NCBI RefSeq assembly: GCF_002295065.1
Contig: NZ_NSGG01000002.1
Location: 186,001-250,000 of the forward strand
Reading direction: 5' to 3'
DNA from: Mesorhizobium sp. WSM3859
GTDB lineage: Bacteria > Pseudomonadota > Alphaproteobacteria > Rhizobiales > Rhizobiaceae
Length of the DNA: 64,000 nt
In this document: piece after piece, positions 17,293-26,519 of the stretch
Layout of the letters: the number at the start of each line of letters is the position of its first letter
Numbering within the stretch: the stretch's first letter is position 1
Notes under the pieces: model-generated
What the model was told of the DNA's origin: nothing
Seen by the model: the letters and a program-made list of their open reading frames with translations, nothing else
Databases searched by the model: none
Position numbers and translations under genes: made by a program

Positions 17293-17958
17293 CTAACGGC
17301 TTTCTTCTCGGGCAGCTTCGCGGACCCGCTCCATCTCGTCCAGAAACATTTCCAGGCCAAGCTCGAATGTCTTGTTGAAATCCGCGGCGCCGAAATAGGC
17401 CCCGGCCTTCACAACGCTCGGATAGTCGCGCGCCAGTTCCTCGTCGCTGACGGTGGTGACCGCCGAAGGTCCTTTGGCGTAGCCAGCCGTCTCGTCGAGG
17501 ATCGCGCCCATCAGATAGTAGCCGGCGGCGCGGAACAGGCGAGCGCTGAGCTCTGGCCCGAAGCCGCCATCCTCGAACAGGCCGATGATGGCGTTGAGCT
17601 TGGCAAGGCAAGGCGGCGAGTTCATGCGGTAGACGACGATGAAAGGCGCAAAGGCCGGGTGCTCGGTGGCGACACGGCGGAACTCCTGCATGCCGACGCG
17701 GGCCCGTTCGCGCCAGGGCAGGCTGTCGTCGGGAATGACAAGCCCGCTCATCTGCCGGTCGACCAGCGCCTCGTAGAGATGCGCCTGCGAGGGAAAGTGG
17801 TGATAGATGCTCATCGCCTCGCAGCCGAGCCTGGCGGCGAGCTTGCGCATCGAAAAGCCGGACAGCCCTTCCCGCTCGATCACCTCGAAGGCGGCATCCT
17901 CGATCATCTCGCGGGAGAGCTTTCCGCGGGGTCGCTTTTTTTTGCTCGGTGCATCCAT
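17293..17958 (-). CDS. TetR family regulator with C-terminal TetR-class domain
   Basis: 221 residues from the ATG at 17958 (MDAPSKKKRPRGKLS). A TTG five codons upstream lies inside an operator and is unlikely. The helix-turn-helix is FSMRKLAARLGCEAMSIYHHFPSQAHLYEAL, about residues 35-65. The ligand domain is of the tetracyclin-repressor-like C-terminal type. Two operator-like palindromes lie between it and the divergent exported AhpD-like gene, so it probably represses both. Confidence 0.9.
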   Translation of the reverse strand: MDAPSKKKRPRGKLSREMIEDAAFEVIEREGLSGFSMRKLAARLGCEAMSIYHHFPSQAHLYEALVDRQMSGLVIPDDSLPWRERARVGMQEFRRVATEHPAFAPFIVVYRMNSPPCLAKLNAIIGLFEDGGFGPELSARLFRAAGYYLMGAILDETAGYAKGPSAVTTVSDEELARDYPSVVKAGAYFGAADFNKTFELGLEMFLDEMERVREAAREESR

Positions 17959-17973
17959 GGCGGCGCTTGACAA

Positions 17974-18017
17974 CTTACACTGTAAGGTTCATCGTCCACA
18001 TACCTTACATCGTAAGG
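17974..18017. promoter_or_regulatory. Tandem TetR-type operators in a divergent promoter
   Basis: Two copies of the same palindrome are present: CTTAC-ACT-GTAAG at 17974-17986 and CCTTAC-ATC-GTAAGG at 18003-18017, centres 30 bases apart (about three helical turns). A consensus -35 hexamer TTGACA (17967-17972) for the plus-strand gene abuts the first site. The placement is what is expected for autoregulation by the adjacent TetR protein together with control of the AhpD-like gene. Confidence 0.82.
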
Positions 18018-18042
18018 CTAACAAAAACCAGAGGAGAACATC

Positions 18043-18516
18043 ATGTCAGTCGTTCGCATCGTCTCAACCGTACGTTCCTGTCTTCGTTCCGCCTCGCTCA
18101 TCGCCGCCGCGGGCCTGTTTGCCGCAACGCTCGCTTCCGCGCCCGCCCGGGCCGATGATTACGACGCGACGCTGAAGGACATCCAGTCGACGATGGGCGG
18201 CGTGCCGACCTTCGTGAAACAATTCCCGAAAGCCGGTCTGCCCGGCGCCTGGGCCGAGGTCAAGGCCATCGAACTCAGCGACAAGACGGCGCTGACGCCA
18301 AAGGAGAAGTCGCTGATCTCGCTGGCAGTCGCGGCGCAGATCCCCTGCAGCTACTGCATCTGGTCGGACACGCAGAACGCCAAGCACGCCGGAGCGACCG
18401 ACGAGGAAATCCAGGAAGCCGTGGCCATGGCGGCGCTGACGCGCCACTGGAGCACCATCTTCAACGGCATGCAGGTCGATTTCGACCAGTTCAAGAAAGA
18501 GATGGGCGGAGAGTAA
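18043..18516 (+). CDS. Exported AhpD/carboxymuconolactone-decarboxylase-like protein
   Basis: 157 residues. GAGGAGAA precedes the ATG at 18043. An N-terminal signal peptide (SLIAAAGLFAATLASAPARA) is followed by an AhpD-like domain with the redox pair Cys102-x2-Cys105 (PCSYC) and His114 (NAKHAGATDEEI). AhpD proteins reduce lipoylated partners in peroxide defence and are normally cytoplasmic. Export of this one would place the dithiol in the periplasm, where its partner is unknown. It is divergent from and probably repressed by the TetR protein. Confidence 0.85.
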   Translation: MSVVRIVSTVRSCLRSASLIAAAGLFAATLASAPARADDYDATLKDIQSTMGGVPTFVKQFPKAGLPGAWAEVKAIELSDKTALTPKEKSLISLAVAAQIPCSYCIWSDTQNAKHAGATDEEIQEAVAMAALTRHWSTIFNGMQVDFDQFKKEMGGE

Positions 18517-18543
18517 GGGTTCAGGCACAAGGTACCGAAGGTG

Positions 18544-18575
18544 AAAAAATGGCCTGCGGCGACGCGGGCCATTTT
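18544..18575 (+). terminator. Rho-independent terminator after the AhpD-like gene
   Basis: AAAATGGCC-T-GCG / CGC-G-GGCCATTTT with a GCGA loop, an A-tract before it and T-rich sequence after it, 28 bases past the stop. The symmetry makes it likely to work in both directions. Confidence 0.85.
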
Positions 18576-18764
18576 GTTGCCACGGTTTGCCGGCACCGGA
18601 CGGAGGTCCAGCGTCAAGCCGTCCCGCCTTCTTGCGACAACAGAAAAAACCGTGGGAGCGGTCAAACAGCTATCGCTAAATTAACCAAGTTGCCATAATG
18701 AATTTGGGTGGGCGGCTGATCATGATTCGAACATAAGCGCCGCGCGCTTGAGGGATTTTACTTC

Positions 18765-19118
18765 ATGCTGAAGGCTTATCGAGGCTTAAGCCGGCCCTGC
18801 CCCAACAACAATTTTCGCATTTCGATCAGGGCTCTGCCCTGTCTTTTTGTTTTGGGCGTATTGTTGGCAACTTCCGGTTGCCAATACTTCAACTTCGGTC
18901 AGTCGACCTCATTCAGCGTATCGCAAAGCGGCAACGCTGCCATGATCGACTTGAAACCAACCCGATCCGCCCAGACGGAGGGCCCGTCTCGCTCGGCGCC
19001 TGTGGTAAGGGTCAATCCTTATCTCGGGAATGCTGGATTTATTTGCGGCCCAAGCGGCTTTGGACAGCAATCGCATTGCTTCGCCAGAAGTGCCGGAGCG
19101 CTCGCCGAGAACATCTAG
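18765..19118 (+). CDS. Small lipoprotein with CGPSGFGQ-x3-C motif (A)
   Basis: 117 residues. A hydrophobic signal ends in the lipobox LATSGC with lipidation expected on Cys39, giving a mature protein of about 79 residues. The C-terminus carries I-C-G-P-S-G-F-G-Q-Q-S-H-C (93-105). The same motif with the same spacing occurs in the lipoprotein at 27617-28003. The rest of the two sequences differs. I know no function for it. It lies upstream of the sugar-nucleotide genes on the same strand. Confidence 0.72.
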   Translation: MLKAYRGLSRPCPNNNFRISIRALPCLFVLGVLLATSGCQYFNFGQSTSFSVSQSGNAAMIDLKPTRSAQTEGPSRSAPVVRVNPYLGNAGFICGPSGFGQQSHCFARSAGALAENI

Positions 19119-19303
19119 ATACGGCGTGGCAATCTTCGATCCACGTTGCTTGGCGGCTTTAGGGATGACGCCGAGGCCTCTCCCGGCGTGTTGCCGCAAT
19201 TCGATGAGTGCGGGACCGGTTACAAAGCTTTCCGGGGCAGCGTCTCACCGCTGACGATCCCTGTGCGCGCCCTCCTTGGTTAACCACTTGCAAAGGCATG
19301 AGA

Positions 19304-19351
19304 TTAACGAAACGCTAATTTAGTTGACTACCCCCGACACAGGTATATCTT
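19304..19351 (+). promoter_or_regulatory. Candidate promoter with CtrA-like box upstream of the uxs gene
   Basis: TTAA-N7-CTAA (19304-19318), a one-mismatch CtrA box, is followed after five bases by TTGACT (19324-19329) and, after 16 bases, TATCTT (19346-19351). Transcription from here gives a leader of about 245 bases. The 482-bp space 19119-19600 shows no other feature. The same box/-35 layout is seen at 30609. Confidence 0.45.
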
Positions 19352-19600
19352 TGTATGTGTTGGGTGTGCAATTTGGGCGAGCAATCTGCGGTGGTGGCAA
19401 CCGACTCGTGGATCGCGATTTAGGGGCGTAAGGGACGCTTAGCGGCGAAGACAAGCCGTAGAGCAACAAGCCCCGCGAACTCAGAAAATTATGACGCACA
19501 TCAGTGCAGGCGGTTCTGCAATGCGGACGGAATCGCCTTTGTGACCTGGTCGGGCAGTGCCCCGTCCCGGAACGGTAGCGTGTGTGCGTACGAGGTTGCC

Positions 19601-20659
19601 ATGAATAGGGTCATCAAAGTTCTGAAGCCGGTTCGATCGGGTCGAAAGAGCATCGATCGCGGCCGGGCCCTGGTCACCGGCGGAGCGGGATTCCTGGGTT
19701 CTCATTTGTGCGAGCGACTGCTTGCGGACGGCTATGAAGTCATCGCCCTGGACAATTTCCACACCGGCAAAAGATACAATCTAGCCGGCATCGCGCGCGA
19801 CGCCGCCTTCACCTGCATCAACCACGACGTCGTCGATACGTTGCCGACGGATCTCGCCGTCGACGAGATCTACAACCTCGCCTGCCCGGCGTCCCCGCCT
19901 CACTATCAGGCCGATCCCATCCACACGTTCAAGACCAGCGTGCTCGGGGCAATCAACCTTCTGGAACTTGCCCGGCGCCACAACGCCAAGATATTCCAGG
20001 CTTCGACCTCCGAGGTCTACGGCGATCCGCTGGTGCATCCGCAGCCTGAAGCCTATTTCGGCAACGTCAACACGCACGGCCCGCGCGCCTGTTACGATGA
20101 AGGCAAGCGCTCGGCCGAAACGCTGTTCTTCGATTATTCGAGGACCTACGGCCTCGATATCCGGGTCGCGCGCATTTTCAACACCTATGGGCCGCGCATG
20201 CGGCCCGATGACGGTCGCGTGGTGTCCAATTTCATCGTGCAGGCACTGCGCGGGGACGACATCACCGTCTATGGCAGCGGCACGCAGACGCGCTCCTTCT
20301 GCTATGTCGACGACCTCATCGAAGGGTTTGTGCGGCTGATGCGGTTGCCGACCGCGCCGAACCATCCGGTCAACCTTGGAAACCCCGGCGAGTTCACCGT
20401 CATTGAACTGGCCGAGCTCGTCCTCGATTGCACCAATTCCCGCTCGCGGATCGTGCACAGGCCGCTGCCGGTCGACGATCCCCGGCAGCGCCGGCCCGAT
20501 ATCAGCTTCGCCGAGCAGCAGCTCGGCTGGAAGCCAAAGGTCGCACTGAGCGAGGGGTTGGCCTACACAGCCAGCTATTTCGAAGCCTTGCTGGGCCGCC
20601 GGCAGCCCGGGACGTCACGCGGCGACCATCTGTCCTCCGGCGAGGCTTTCGCGCTATGA
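19601..20659 (+). CDS. UDP-glucuronate decarboxylase-like (UDP-xylose synthase) SDR
   Basis: 352 residues from the ATG at 19601 ([13 protein letters not shown]). Extended SDR with the NAD loop [12 protein letters not shown] and catalytic Y-x3-K in [34 protein letters not shown] is the hallmark of UDP-glucuronate decarboxylases, which make UDP-xylose or UDP-4-keto-arabinose. The C-terminal part ([17 protein letters not shown]) is also typical. The stop overlaps the next epimerase gene (ATGA), so both feed the same glycan pathway. Confidence 0.88.
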   Translation: MNRVIKVLKPVRSGRKSIDRGRALVTGGAGFLGSHLCERLLADGYEVIALDNFHTGKRYNLAGIARDAAFTCINHDVVDTLPTDLAVDEIYNLACPASPPHYQADPIHTFKTSVLGAINLLELARRHNAKIFQASTSEVYGDPLVHPQPEAYFGNVNTHGPRACYDEGKRSAETLFFDYSRTYGLDIRVARIFNTYGPRMRPDDGRVVSNFIVQALRGDDITVYGSGTQTRSFCYVDDLIEGFVRLMRLPTAPNHPVNLGNPGEFTVIELAELVLDCTNSRSRIVHRPLPVDDPRQRRPDISFAEQQLGWKPKVALSEGLAYTASYFEALLGRRQPGTSRGDHLSSGEAFAL

Positions 20660-21783
20660 GTGCCCGCCCCATCCTGGTGACGGGCGGCGCCGGCTTCATC
20701 GGCAGCCACACCTGCAAGCAGCTGGCGGCGGCCGGCTACCTGCCGGTGGTCTACGACAATCTCAGCCGCGGCAACCAGAAGGCTGTGGCCTGGGGTCCGC
20801 TGGTGGTCGGCGATATCCGCGACCGCGGCGCGCTCGAGCGAGCCATCGCCATCCACAGGCCGCAAGCGATCGTCCACTTCGCCGCGCTCGCCTATGTCGG
20901 CGAGTCGGTCAGCGACCCTGCGGACTATTATTCGGTCAATGTCGCCGGCACCATCGCCGTGCTCGAGGCCGCGCGGGCGAACGGCATCGGCAACATCATC
21001 TTCTCATCCAGCTGCGCGACCTATGGCATGCCCGAGGCGCTGCCCGTGCGCGAGACCTCGTCGCAGAACCCGATCAGCCCCTACGGCCGCAGCAAGCTGA
21101 TGGGCGAACAGATCATCAGGGACCATGCCTCGGCCTACGGCACGAAATACGCGATCCTGCGCTACTTCAACGCCTGCGGCGCCGATCCCGAAGGCGAGCT
21201 TGGCGAATGGCATACGCCGGAAACTCATCTCATTCCCAGGGTGTTGATGGCGGCGTCCGGCATGATCGAGGCGATCGAGGTCTTCGGCACCGACTACCAG
21301 ACCGCGGACGGCACCTGCGTGCGCGACTACATCCATGTCAGCGACCTCGCCCGGGCGCATCTCAAGGCCCTCGTGCATCTTGAGGCCGGCGGCAAAAGCC
21401 TTGCGGTCAACCTTGGTACTGGCTGCGGGGTCTCGATCAGGCAGATCATGGAGGCGGTCGAGCGGATCACATCGCGGCCGGTCCCGGTCATGTACAAGGC
21501 GCGCCGGCCTGGCGACCCGGCAGGGCTTTTCGCCGACCCCGGCCTTGCCCGCGAACAGCTGGGCTTCGTGGCGCAACTTTCCGACATCGACACCATCGTC
21601 AGGACGGCCGCACCCTTCTTCGGGCTCGGCCCGGCCCTGCGCGATTCCGGCGCTTCGGCCGCCATGCCGCGTGCATTGCGCGCGCCGCGCGGAGCAAACG
21701 CCAATCAGAAACGCCGGCCCGCAAGGCCGGCGGTCGGCCCTGTGAGTAACGTGTCGGGGCGTGGGCTCGCTGAGTTCGGCTAA
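20656..21783 (+). CDS. galE: UDP-glucose 4-epimerase
   Basis: 375 residues from the ATG at 20656, which overlaps the preceding stop. GalE/ExoB interconverts UDP-glucose and UDP-galactose. NAD loop [10 protein letters not shown] (about 9-18), serine motif FSSSCATYG (about 116-124) and Y-x3-K in [11 protein letters not shown]. The domain ends near residue 330. A basic, Arg/Ala/Pro-rich extension of about 45 residues ([20 protein letters not shown]) is unusual and probably disordered. Confidence 0.92.
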   Translation: MSARPILVTGGAGFIGSHTCKQLAAAGYLPVVYDNLSRGNQKAVAWGPLVVGDIRDRGALERAIAIHRPQAIVHFAALAYVGESVSDPADYYSVNVAGTIAVLEAARANGIGNIIFSSSCATYGMPEALPVRETSSQNPISPYGRSKLMGEQIIRDHASAYGTKYAILRYFNACGADPEGELGEWHTPETHLIPRVLMAASGMIEAIEVFGTDYQTADGTCVRDYIHVSDLARAHLKALVHLEAGGKSLAVNLGTGCGVSIRQIMEAVERITSRPVPVMYKARRPGDPAGLFADPGLAREQLGFVAQLSDIDTIVRTAAPFFGLGPALRDSGASAAMPRALRAPRGANANQKRRPARPAVGPVSNVSGRGLAEFG

Positions 21784-21839
21784 GGCCGTCTCAGCGAGCC
21801 TCCATTCTTTGTTGCGGGTTGCCTGGGCGCAATCATGAC

Positions 21840-21895
21840 GAGGGCCACGGCGAAACCGCCGAACCCAACGCGCTTTTCTCGGAATTGCTTCAGCT
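21840..21895. repeat. Mosaic repeat fragment (GGCGAA..CGCCGAACC type)
   Basis: GGCGAAACCGCCGAACCCAA followed by GCGC and GAATTGCTT matches, with small changes, GGCGAAGTCGCCGAACCTAA ... AATTGCTT at 28338-28375. It is a solo piece of the same mosaic family, lying between the convergent galE and DUF995-type genes. Confidence 0.6.
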
Positions 21896-22498
21896 CTTGT
21901 TGTCGATCAGCTTGCGGGCCTGATCGAACTGCGCGCCCTTGGTGTTGCCCGCCTCGAACTTCTGGTGCTCGTCGGCGGGATCGTCCTTGGCGTGCTTGAA
22001 ATCATACCATGTGCCGTCGGGATCCTTGCGCTGCTCGATTTTGCCCTTCTCGACACGATGGCTGTAGCAGGTACGCTGCGGCTTGGTGGAGTAGGTCTTG
22101 GACCGCCAGGCAAGTTCCATGCACATCTTGCCCTTTTCCGTCACCAGCCAGCGGCCCTCGCCGACGGCGGGCGAATCCTCCCCTTTCGTCCAGGCATGCA
22201 GGCGCCTATCCATTCCGAAATAGGCGGCGCCGTTCTTCCAGTTCCAGGTGCGGTCGGCATAGAGAAGCTGCAGCTCGAAAGCCGTCGGAGCAATATCGGG
22301 CTTGACGGCCGCCTCGACCGGCGCGCTGTTCTTCGCCGCGGTCGCGCCTGCTGCGCCGCAAAAGGCAAGCTGGGCGCAGGCGACCAGGAACAGAACCAGC
22401 CAGCCGCGCCTCGCAAGCCGGCCGGTCCTGCCCACCCTGGCTCGAGCCGGTTCGCTTGGCGATGTGGTCTCAGCTGTCGTCCCGATGAGCGTACGCAT
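21890..22498 (-). CDS. DUF995-type exported protein
   Basis: 202 residues from the ATG at 22498 (MRTLIGTTAET). A hydrophobic segment (GWLVLFLVACAQLAFCGAAGATAA) serves as signal anchor. The domain begins ELQLLYADRTWNWKNGAAYFGMDRRLHAW (about 80-108) and continues with W-x-V-T-E-K-G and CYSHRVEKGKI. I assign it to the DUF995 group of rhizobial periplasmic proteins from these patterns. Its function is unknown. Its position among glycan genes suggests an envelope role. Confidence 0.72.
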   Translation of the reverse strand: MRTLIGTTAETTSPSEPARARVGRTGRLARRGWLVLFLVACAQLAFCGAAGATAAKNSAPVEAAVKPDIAPTAFELQLLYADRTWNWKNGAAYFGMDRRLHAWTKGEDSPAVGEGRWLVTEKGKMCMELAWRSKTYSTKPQRTCYSHRVEKGKIEQRKDPDGTWYDFKHAKDDPADEHQKFEAGNTKGAQFDQARKLIDNKS

Positions 22499-22793
22499 GT
22501 CAATACCCCCCTCTCGACCCTGATGCGGTCGGGTCAAGGATTAACGATCTGGAAGATGTTTCTTCGGGCTTGCCGCGATCCGTCACGATGCCTGGGACCC
22601 CGTCGCCCCGATGGCTGCGCGATCATCGCCCTTGAACCTATTAACAGCCGCGCGCGGCGCGATGTCAACTGAAACGAGCCTCAAGTGATCACTACAAGCC
22701 GTTAGTTAACCAGGGATATTACAATGTCGTGATAGTCTGACCTTGTTTGGCGATTGGATGTCGCCAGAATAGCTTCGGCAGGGACTGCTCCAC

Positions 22794-24407
22794 ATGCTAG
22801 ACAGCGCGGAAACGAGTGAGTTGCGAGGCGCGGTGTTTGCCGGCATGCGCCGGGCTGTCGGCGTCGCACGCATCCACACCGCGATCCTGCTGGCGATCTT
22901 GCTGGTTGCGGCCATCGCGCGTTTTCACGACATCACCCAGCCCCTGGTCGACGCCTTCAGCTGGCGCGAGACAAGCACCGCGATGATGGCCGACAATTTC
23001 CAGCAGCGCAGCTGGAACATCTTTTTTCCCGAGGTCAGTTGGACCGGCCCGGGACCCGGCTACCAGGGCCGGGAATTCCAGATCGTGAGCTATATCACCG
23101 CGCTGCTCTACCAACTCTTCGGCTGGCACGACTGGTTCGGCCGCATGGTCGCCGCGCTGTTCGGCATGGTGACGGTGTTTTCGTTGCACAGGCTGACCGC
23201 GCTTTGCTGGGATGAGGCGCATGCGCACGCGGCAGCCCTTGCCTATGCGCTGATGCCCGGGCCAGCGATGATCGACAGTTCGTTCCTGCCCGATCCGTCG
23301 ATGCTTGCGCTGGTGACGCTCGGCGTGTGGCTGTTCGTGAAATACTGGGCCGGCGGCAAGCCGTGGTTGCTGCCGCTGGCCACAGCGAGCTTCACGCTCG
23401 GCGCGCTGGCCAAGCCGCCGGGGCTCGCCGCTGGCGCCGTCATTTTCTACCTGACGGTCTGCTGGATCCTCCAACGGCGCTACAGGCAGGCGACGCGGGT
23501 GCTGTTCAGCGGGCTGATCAGCCTGGCGGTCGTTGCCGCCTATTTCGGCTGGGCCATCTATCTCGGCCGCAGCTACCCGCCCTACCATGTCGCCGGCAGC
23601 GGCTACATCTGGGATTCCGGCTTCTGGACGTTCTTCAAGAACAGTTTCTACCTCAAGTCGGTCTGGAATACCTCGGTCTGGTGGTTCTACGGTTATCCGT
23701 TCATGGCGCTGATCGCCGTTGGCTTCTGGATGCCGCCCAAGCCCGGCGACGAAACCGGTGAGGGGGTCCTTTCGGCCGTTCCCTATGTCTGGCTCGCGGC
23801 GGCGGCGATCGTCTACGTCGCTGCGGCGCGCGAGATCACCAGCAATCCATGGAACTACCACATCTTCCACGTGCCGCTGGCGATGTTCTGCGGACGTGGC
23901 GCGCTGGTGCTGGCAACGCTCGGCGCCCGAACGGCGCTCACCCCGGCCGTCGTCATGCGCTCGGCCTTCATCGCGGCGCTGGCGCTGCCGCTTTCCACCT
24001 TTCCGCTGCTCAAGACGATGAAGACGCCGATCGCCATGAACGGCAAGCTGCTCGGCGAGCAACTGGCGCAGCTCGTCCAGCCGGGCGAGCTCGTCGTCGC
24101 GATCGCGCCGGAGGCCGGCGATCCGGTCGCGGTCTACTACAGCCGGGCGCGCGGCTGGGTCTTCCCGCCCGGCGGCGGCGACGTCGAATGGTCGAAATTC
24201 GTCGAGGACGACGCCACCGCGATCGCCCAGCTCGAGGACTTGCGGACCCAGGGCGCGGATTATTTCGGTACCGCCAAGAACGCCGCCGACAAACAGGACC
24301 GGCTGTTCGTCGAACATCATGACGGGGTGATCGACCACCTCGACAGGACCGCGACCAAGCTTGTGGATTCGGATACGATGCTGGTCTATAGGATCACCCG
24401 CCCGTGA
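22794..24407 (+). CDS. GT39/ArnT-like polyprenyl-phosphate-dependent glycosyltransferase
   Basis: 537 residues with about ten membrane helices. The first periplasmic loop contains PLVDAFSWRETSTAMMADNF with an Asp and an Arg-Glu pair, as in the GT-C fold of the ArnT/PMT family. Such enzymes take a sugar from a polyprenyl phosphate donor and add it to lipid A, core or another envelope acceptor on the periplasmic side. It is followed by a flippase-like and a GT2 gene, which would supply the donor. Confidence 0.85.
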   Translation: MLDSAETSELRGAVFAGMRRAVGVARIHTAILLAILLVAAIARFHDITQPLVDAFSWRETSTAMMADNFQQRSWNIFFPEVSWTGPGPGYQGREFQIVSYITALLYQLFGWHDWFGRMVAALFGMVTVFSLHRLTALCWDEAHAHAAALAYALMPGPAMIDSSFLPDPSMLALVTLGVWLFVKYWAGGKPWLLPLATASFTLGALAKPPGLAAGAVIFYLTVCWILQRRYRQATRVLFSGLISLAVVAAYFGWAIYLGRSYPPYHVAGSGYIWDSGFWTFFKNSFYLKSVWNTSVWWFYGYPFMALIAVGFWMPPKPGDETGEGVLSAVPYVWLAAAAIVYVAAAREITSNPWNYHIFHVPLAMFCGRGALVLATLGARTALTPAVVMRSAFIAALALPLSTFPLLKTMKTPIAMNGKLLGEQLAQLVQPGELVVAIAPEAGDPVAVYYSRARGWVFPPGGGDVEWSKFVEDDATAIAQLEDLRTQGADYFGTAKNAADKQDRLFVEHHDGVIDHLDRTATKLVDSDTMLVYRITRP

Positions 24408-24426
24408 CGGCGACGCGGTTTCAAGC

Positions 24427-25437
24427 GTGCCGGCGGAGCGATCCGCGGACAAAGGCGTGAATTGTCGAGCCACCCGTATTCCGCTGCCAACGCGGCGGTG
24501 GGCGCCATCGGAGAATTGGTTGAAGCGAGCGATATCGATAATCGTCACCCTGGCGCTGCTGGCATGGCTTGCCAGCGACCAGCGCTGGAAGATGGTCGGC
24601 GATGCGTTCGCCTCCATCACGCCCGTCGCTTTCGCGGCGGTCGCGGTGGCGCTGTTCGTCACCTATGTGCTCAGGGCGCTGCGCGTCTGCGACGAGTTCC
24701 GCGACGACGTGAACGGCCGCTTCGGCGCCACGCTGCGCGTCATCCTGATCCACAATGCGATGATCAACATCGTGCCGTTCCGCGGCGGCGAAACCGCCTT
24801 TCCGATCCTGTTGCGCCAGGTGTTCGGCGTCTCGATCGTTCGCGCCAGCGCATCCCTTCTCTGGTTCAGGCTGCAGGACGCTTTCGTCGTCGGCGTGCTG
24901 GTCTGCCTTGTCTGGCCGGGCCTGCATCCGGCGCTGAGGGCCGCCGGCATCGCGGCGCTTATCGCCGCCGCATGGTACCTGCCGCGTTGGGCGCGCGCGC
25001 CGCACAACTGGACGGCGGGCGGCAGGATCGTCTCTAAGCTCGGCAAATTGCGCGACATCTTCACCGAGGCGACGGGACGCTCGCGCTACGGCTGGTGGTG
25101 GACGATCGCCAACTGGGCACTGAAGCTCGGCGTGCAGGGCTGGCTGCTCGCCATGCTGCTCAACACCTCGTTGCAGACCGCTTTCCCGGGCGCCGTCGGC
25201 GCGGAAGCCGCCGCCATCCTGCCGGTGCAGGGCGTCGCCGGCTTCGGCACCTATGAGGCGGGCGCCGCCGCGGCGCTGCTTTATTCCGGTATCGCCATGA
25301 AGGACGGCCTGCAGGCGGCGCTTGCGCTGCATCTCTTCATCCTGTGCTCGGCGGTCGCCACCGGTGCGATCGCCTGGCTGTTCCCCTCGAAATCGACGCT
25401 GCCGGAAACCCCGGCGGCGGGACCGGCAAGGAAATGA
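24427..25437 (+). CDS. Lysylphosphatidylglycerol synthase-TM/flippase-like membrane protein
   Basis: About 336 residues from the GTG at 24427. A TTG at 24520, preceded by GGAG, gives a 305-residue form starting just before the first helix and may be the true start. Seven to eight membrane helices. IVPFRGGETAFPILLRQVFGV and LPVQGVAGFGTYEAGAAAALL are the conserved segments of the UPF0104/LPG_synthase_TM family, often annotated as a flippase-like domain. Placement between a GT39 and a polyprenyl-phosphate GT2 suggests translocation of the lipid-linked sugar. The stop overlaps the GT2 start (ATGA). Confidence 0.82.
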   Translation: MPAERSADKGVNCRATRIPLPTRRWAPSENWLKRAISIIVTLALLAWLASDQRWKMVGDAFASITPVAFAAVAVALFVTYVLRALRVCDEFRDDVNGRFGATLRVILIHNAMINIVPFRGGETAFPILLRQVFGVSIVRASASLLWFRLQDAFVVGVLVCLVWPGLHPALRAAGIAALIAAAWYLPRWARAPHNWTAGGRIVSKLGKLRDIFTEATGRSRYGWWWTIANWALKLGVQGWLLAMLLNTSLQTAFPGAVGAEAAAILPVQGVAGFGTYEAGAAAALLYSGIAMKDGLQAALALHLFILCSAVATGAIAWLFPSKSTLPETPAAGPARK

Positions 25438-26519
25438 CCGCCATGAACGTGCTTCCCATTCCGGCTTCCGGATTGCCCGAGGGCGCCGTCATGCCCGAGC
25501 ACAAGCTCTCCATCGTCATCCCGATGTATAACGAGGCCGACAATGTCGAGCCGTTGCTCGTGCGCATCCATCAGGCAATGGAGAATTACAGCCAGCCCTG
25601 GGAAGTGGTGCTGGTCGACGACGGCAGCACCGATGCCACGCCCACCGAGATCCGCCGGCTGGCGGCGCAATACGGGCCACATGTGCATGGCGTGGAGCTG
25701 GTGCGCAACTACAAGCAGACCGCCGCCATGCAGGCCGGCCTCGACGCCGCGCGCGGCGATGTCATCGCGACTCTCGACGGCGACCTGCAGAACGATCCGT
25801 TCGACATTCCTCGCATGGTCTATCGCCTGCTGACCGAGGATCTCGACCTCGTCGCCGGCTGGCGCAAGAACCGCAAGGAAGGCTTCTGGTTGCGCCGCTT
25901 GCCCTCGCGCATCGCCAACAGGCTGATCGCGCGCGTCACCGGCGTGCGGCTGAACGATTATGGCTGCAGCCTGAAGGTGTTCCGTGGCAGCGTCATCCGC
26001 AGCGTGCGCCTCTATGGCGAGATGCACCGCTTCATCCCGGCGTGGCTGGCGACGGTGACGACGCCGCGCCGCATCGCCGAGGAGGTGGTGACGCATCACG
26101 CCCGCATCCATGGCCAGTCGAAATATGGCATCTCGCGCACCTTCCGCGTCGTGCTCGACCTGGTCTTCATGTTCTTCTTCATGCGCTACCGCACCAGGCC
26201 CGGCCATTTCTTCGGCGGCATCGGCATCGTGCTTGGCGTCATCGGCTCGCTGATCCTGGCCTATCTCTTCGCGGTCAAGGTGTTTTGGGGCCAGGACATC
26301 GGCACAAGGCCGATGCTCATCACCGGCTTCTTCCTGGTGATCGCCGGGCTGCAGGCGGTGACTTCGGGCGTGCTGGCCGAGATGCTGTCGCGTGTCTATC
26401 TCGAGGCCAACGGCGCGCTCGCCTATGTGGCGCGGCCACAGCCCGCCCCTGGCGAAGGCGACGGCTGGCAACGGCCGAGCAAGCCGCAGATCGGGAAGGC
26501 GAAGCCGCGCCGGAAATAG
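25434..26519 (+). CDS. GT2 family polyprenyl-phosphate glycosyltransferase (ArnC/GtrB-like)
   Basis: 361 residues from the ATG at 25434, four bases of overlap with the gene before. Catalytic domain: LSIVIPMYNEADNVEPLL, VVLVDDGSTD, and the metal-binding ATLDGDLQNDP (about residues 113-123). It ends with two membrane helices (FGGIGIVLGVIGSLILAYLFAV and LITGFFLVIAGLQAV), the layout of enzymes that load a sugar onto undecaprenyl/dodecaprenyl phosphate. With the two upstream genes it completes a three-part glycan modification unit. Confidence 0.9.
   Translation: MTAMNVLPIPASGLPEGAVMPEHKLSIVIPMYNEADNVEPLLVRIHQAMENYSQPWEVVLVDDGSTDATPTEIRRLAAQYGPHVHGVELVRNYKQTAAMQAGLDAARGDVIATLDGDLQNDPFDIPRMVYRLLTEDLDLVAGWRKNRKEGFWLRRLPSRIANRLIARVTGVRLNDYGCSLKVFRGSVIRSVRLYGEMHRFIPAWLATVTTPRRIAEEVVTHHARIHGQSKYGISRTFRVVLDLVFMFFFMRYRTRPGHFFGGIGIVLGVIGSLILAYLFAVKVFWGQDIGTRPMLITGFFLVIAGLQAVTSGVLAEMLSRVYLEANGALAYVARPQPAPGEGDGWQRPSKPQIGKAKPRRK

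Noticed and set aside
22797..24662. 621-residue antisense open frame across the GT39 gene
   Set aside because: It is low-complexity, Arg/Gln/His/Asp-rich and mirrors the codon pattern of the plus-strand gene, which has clear membrane helices.
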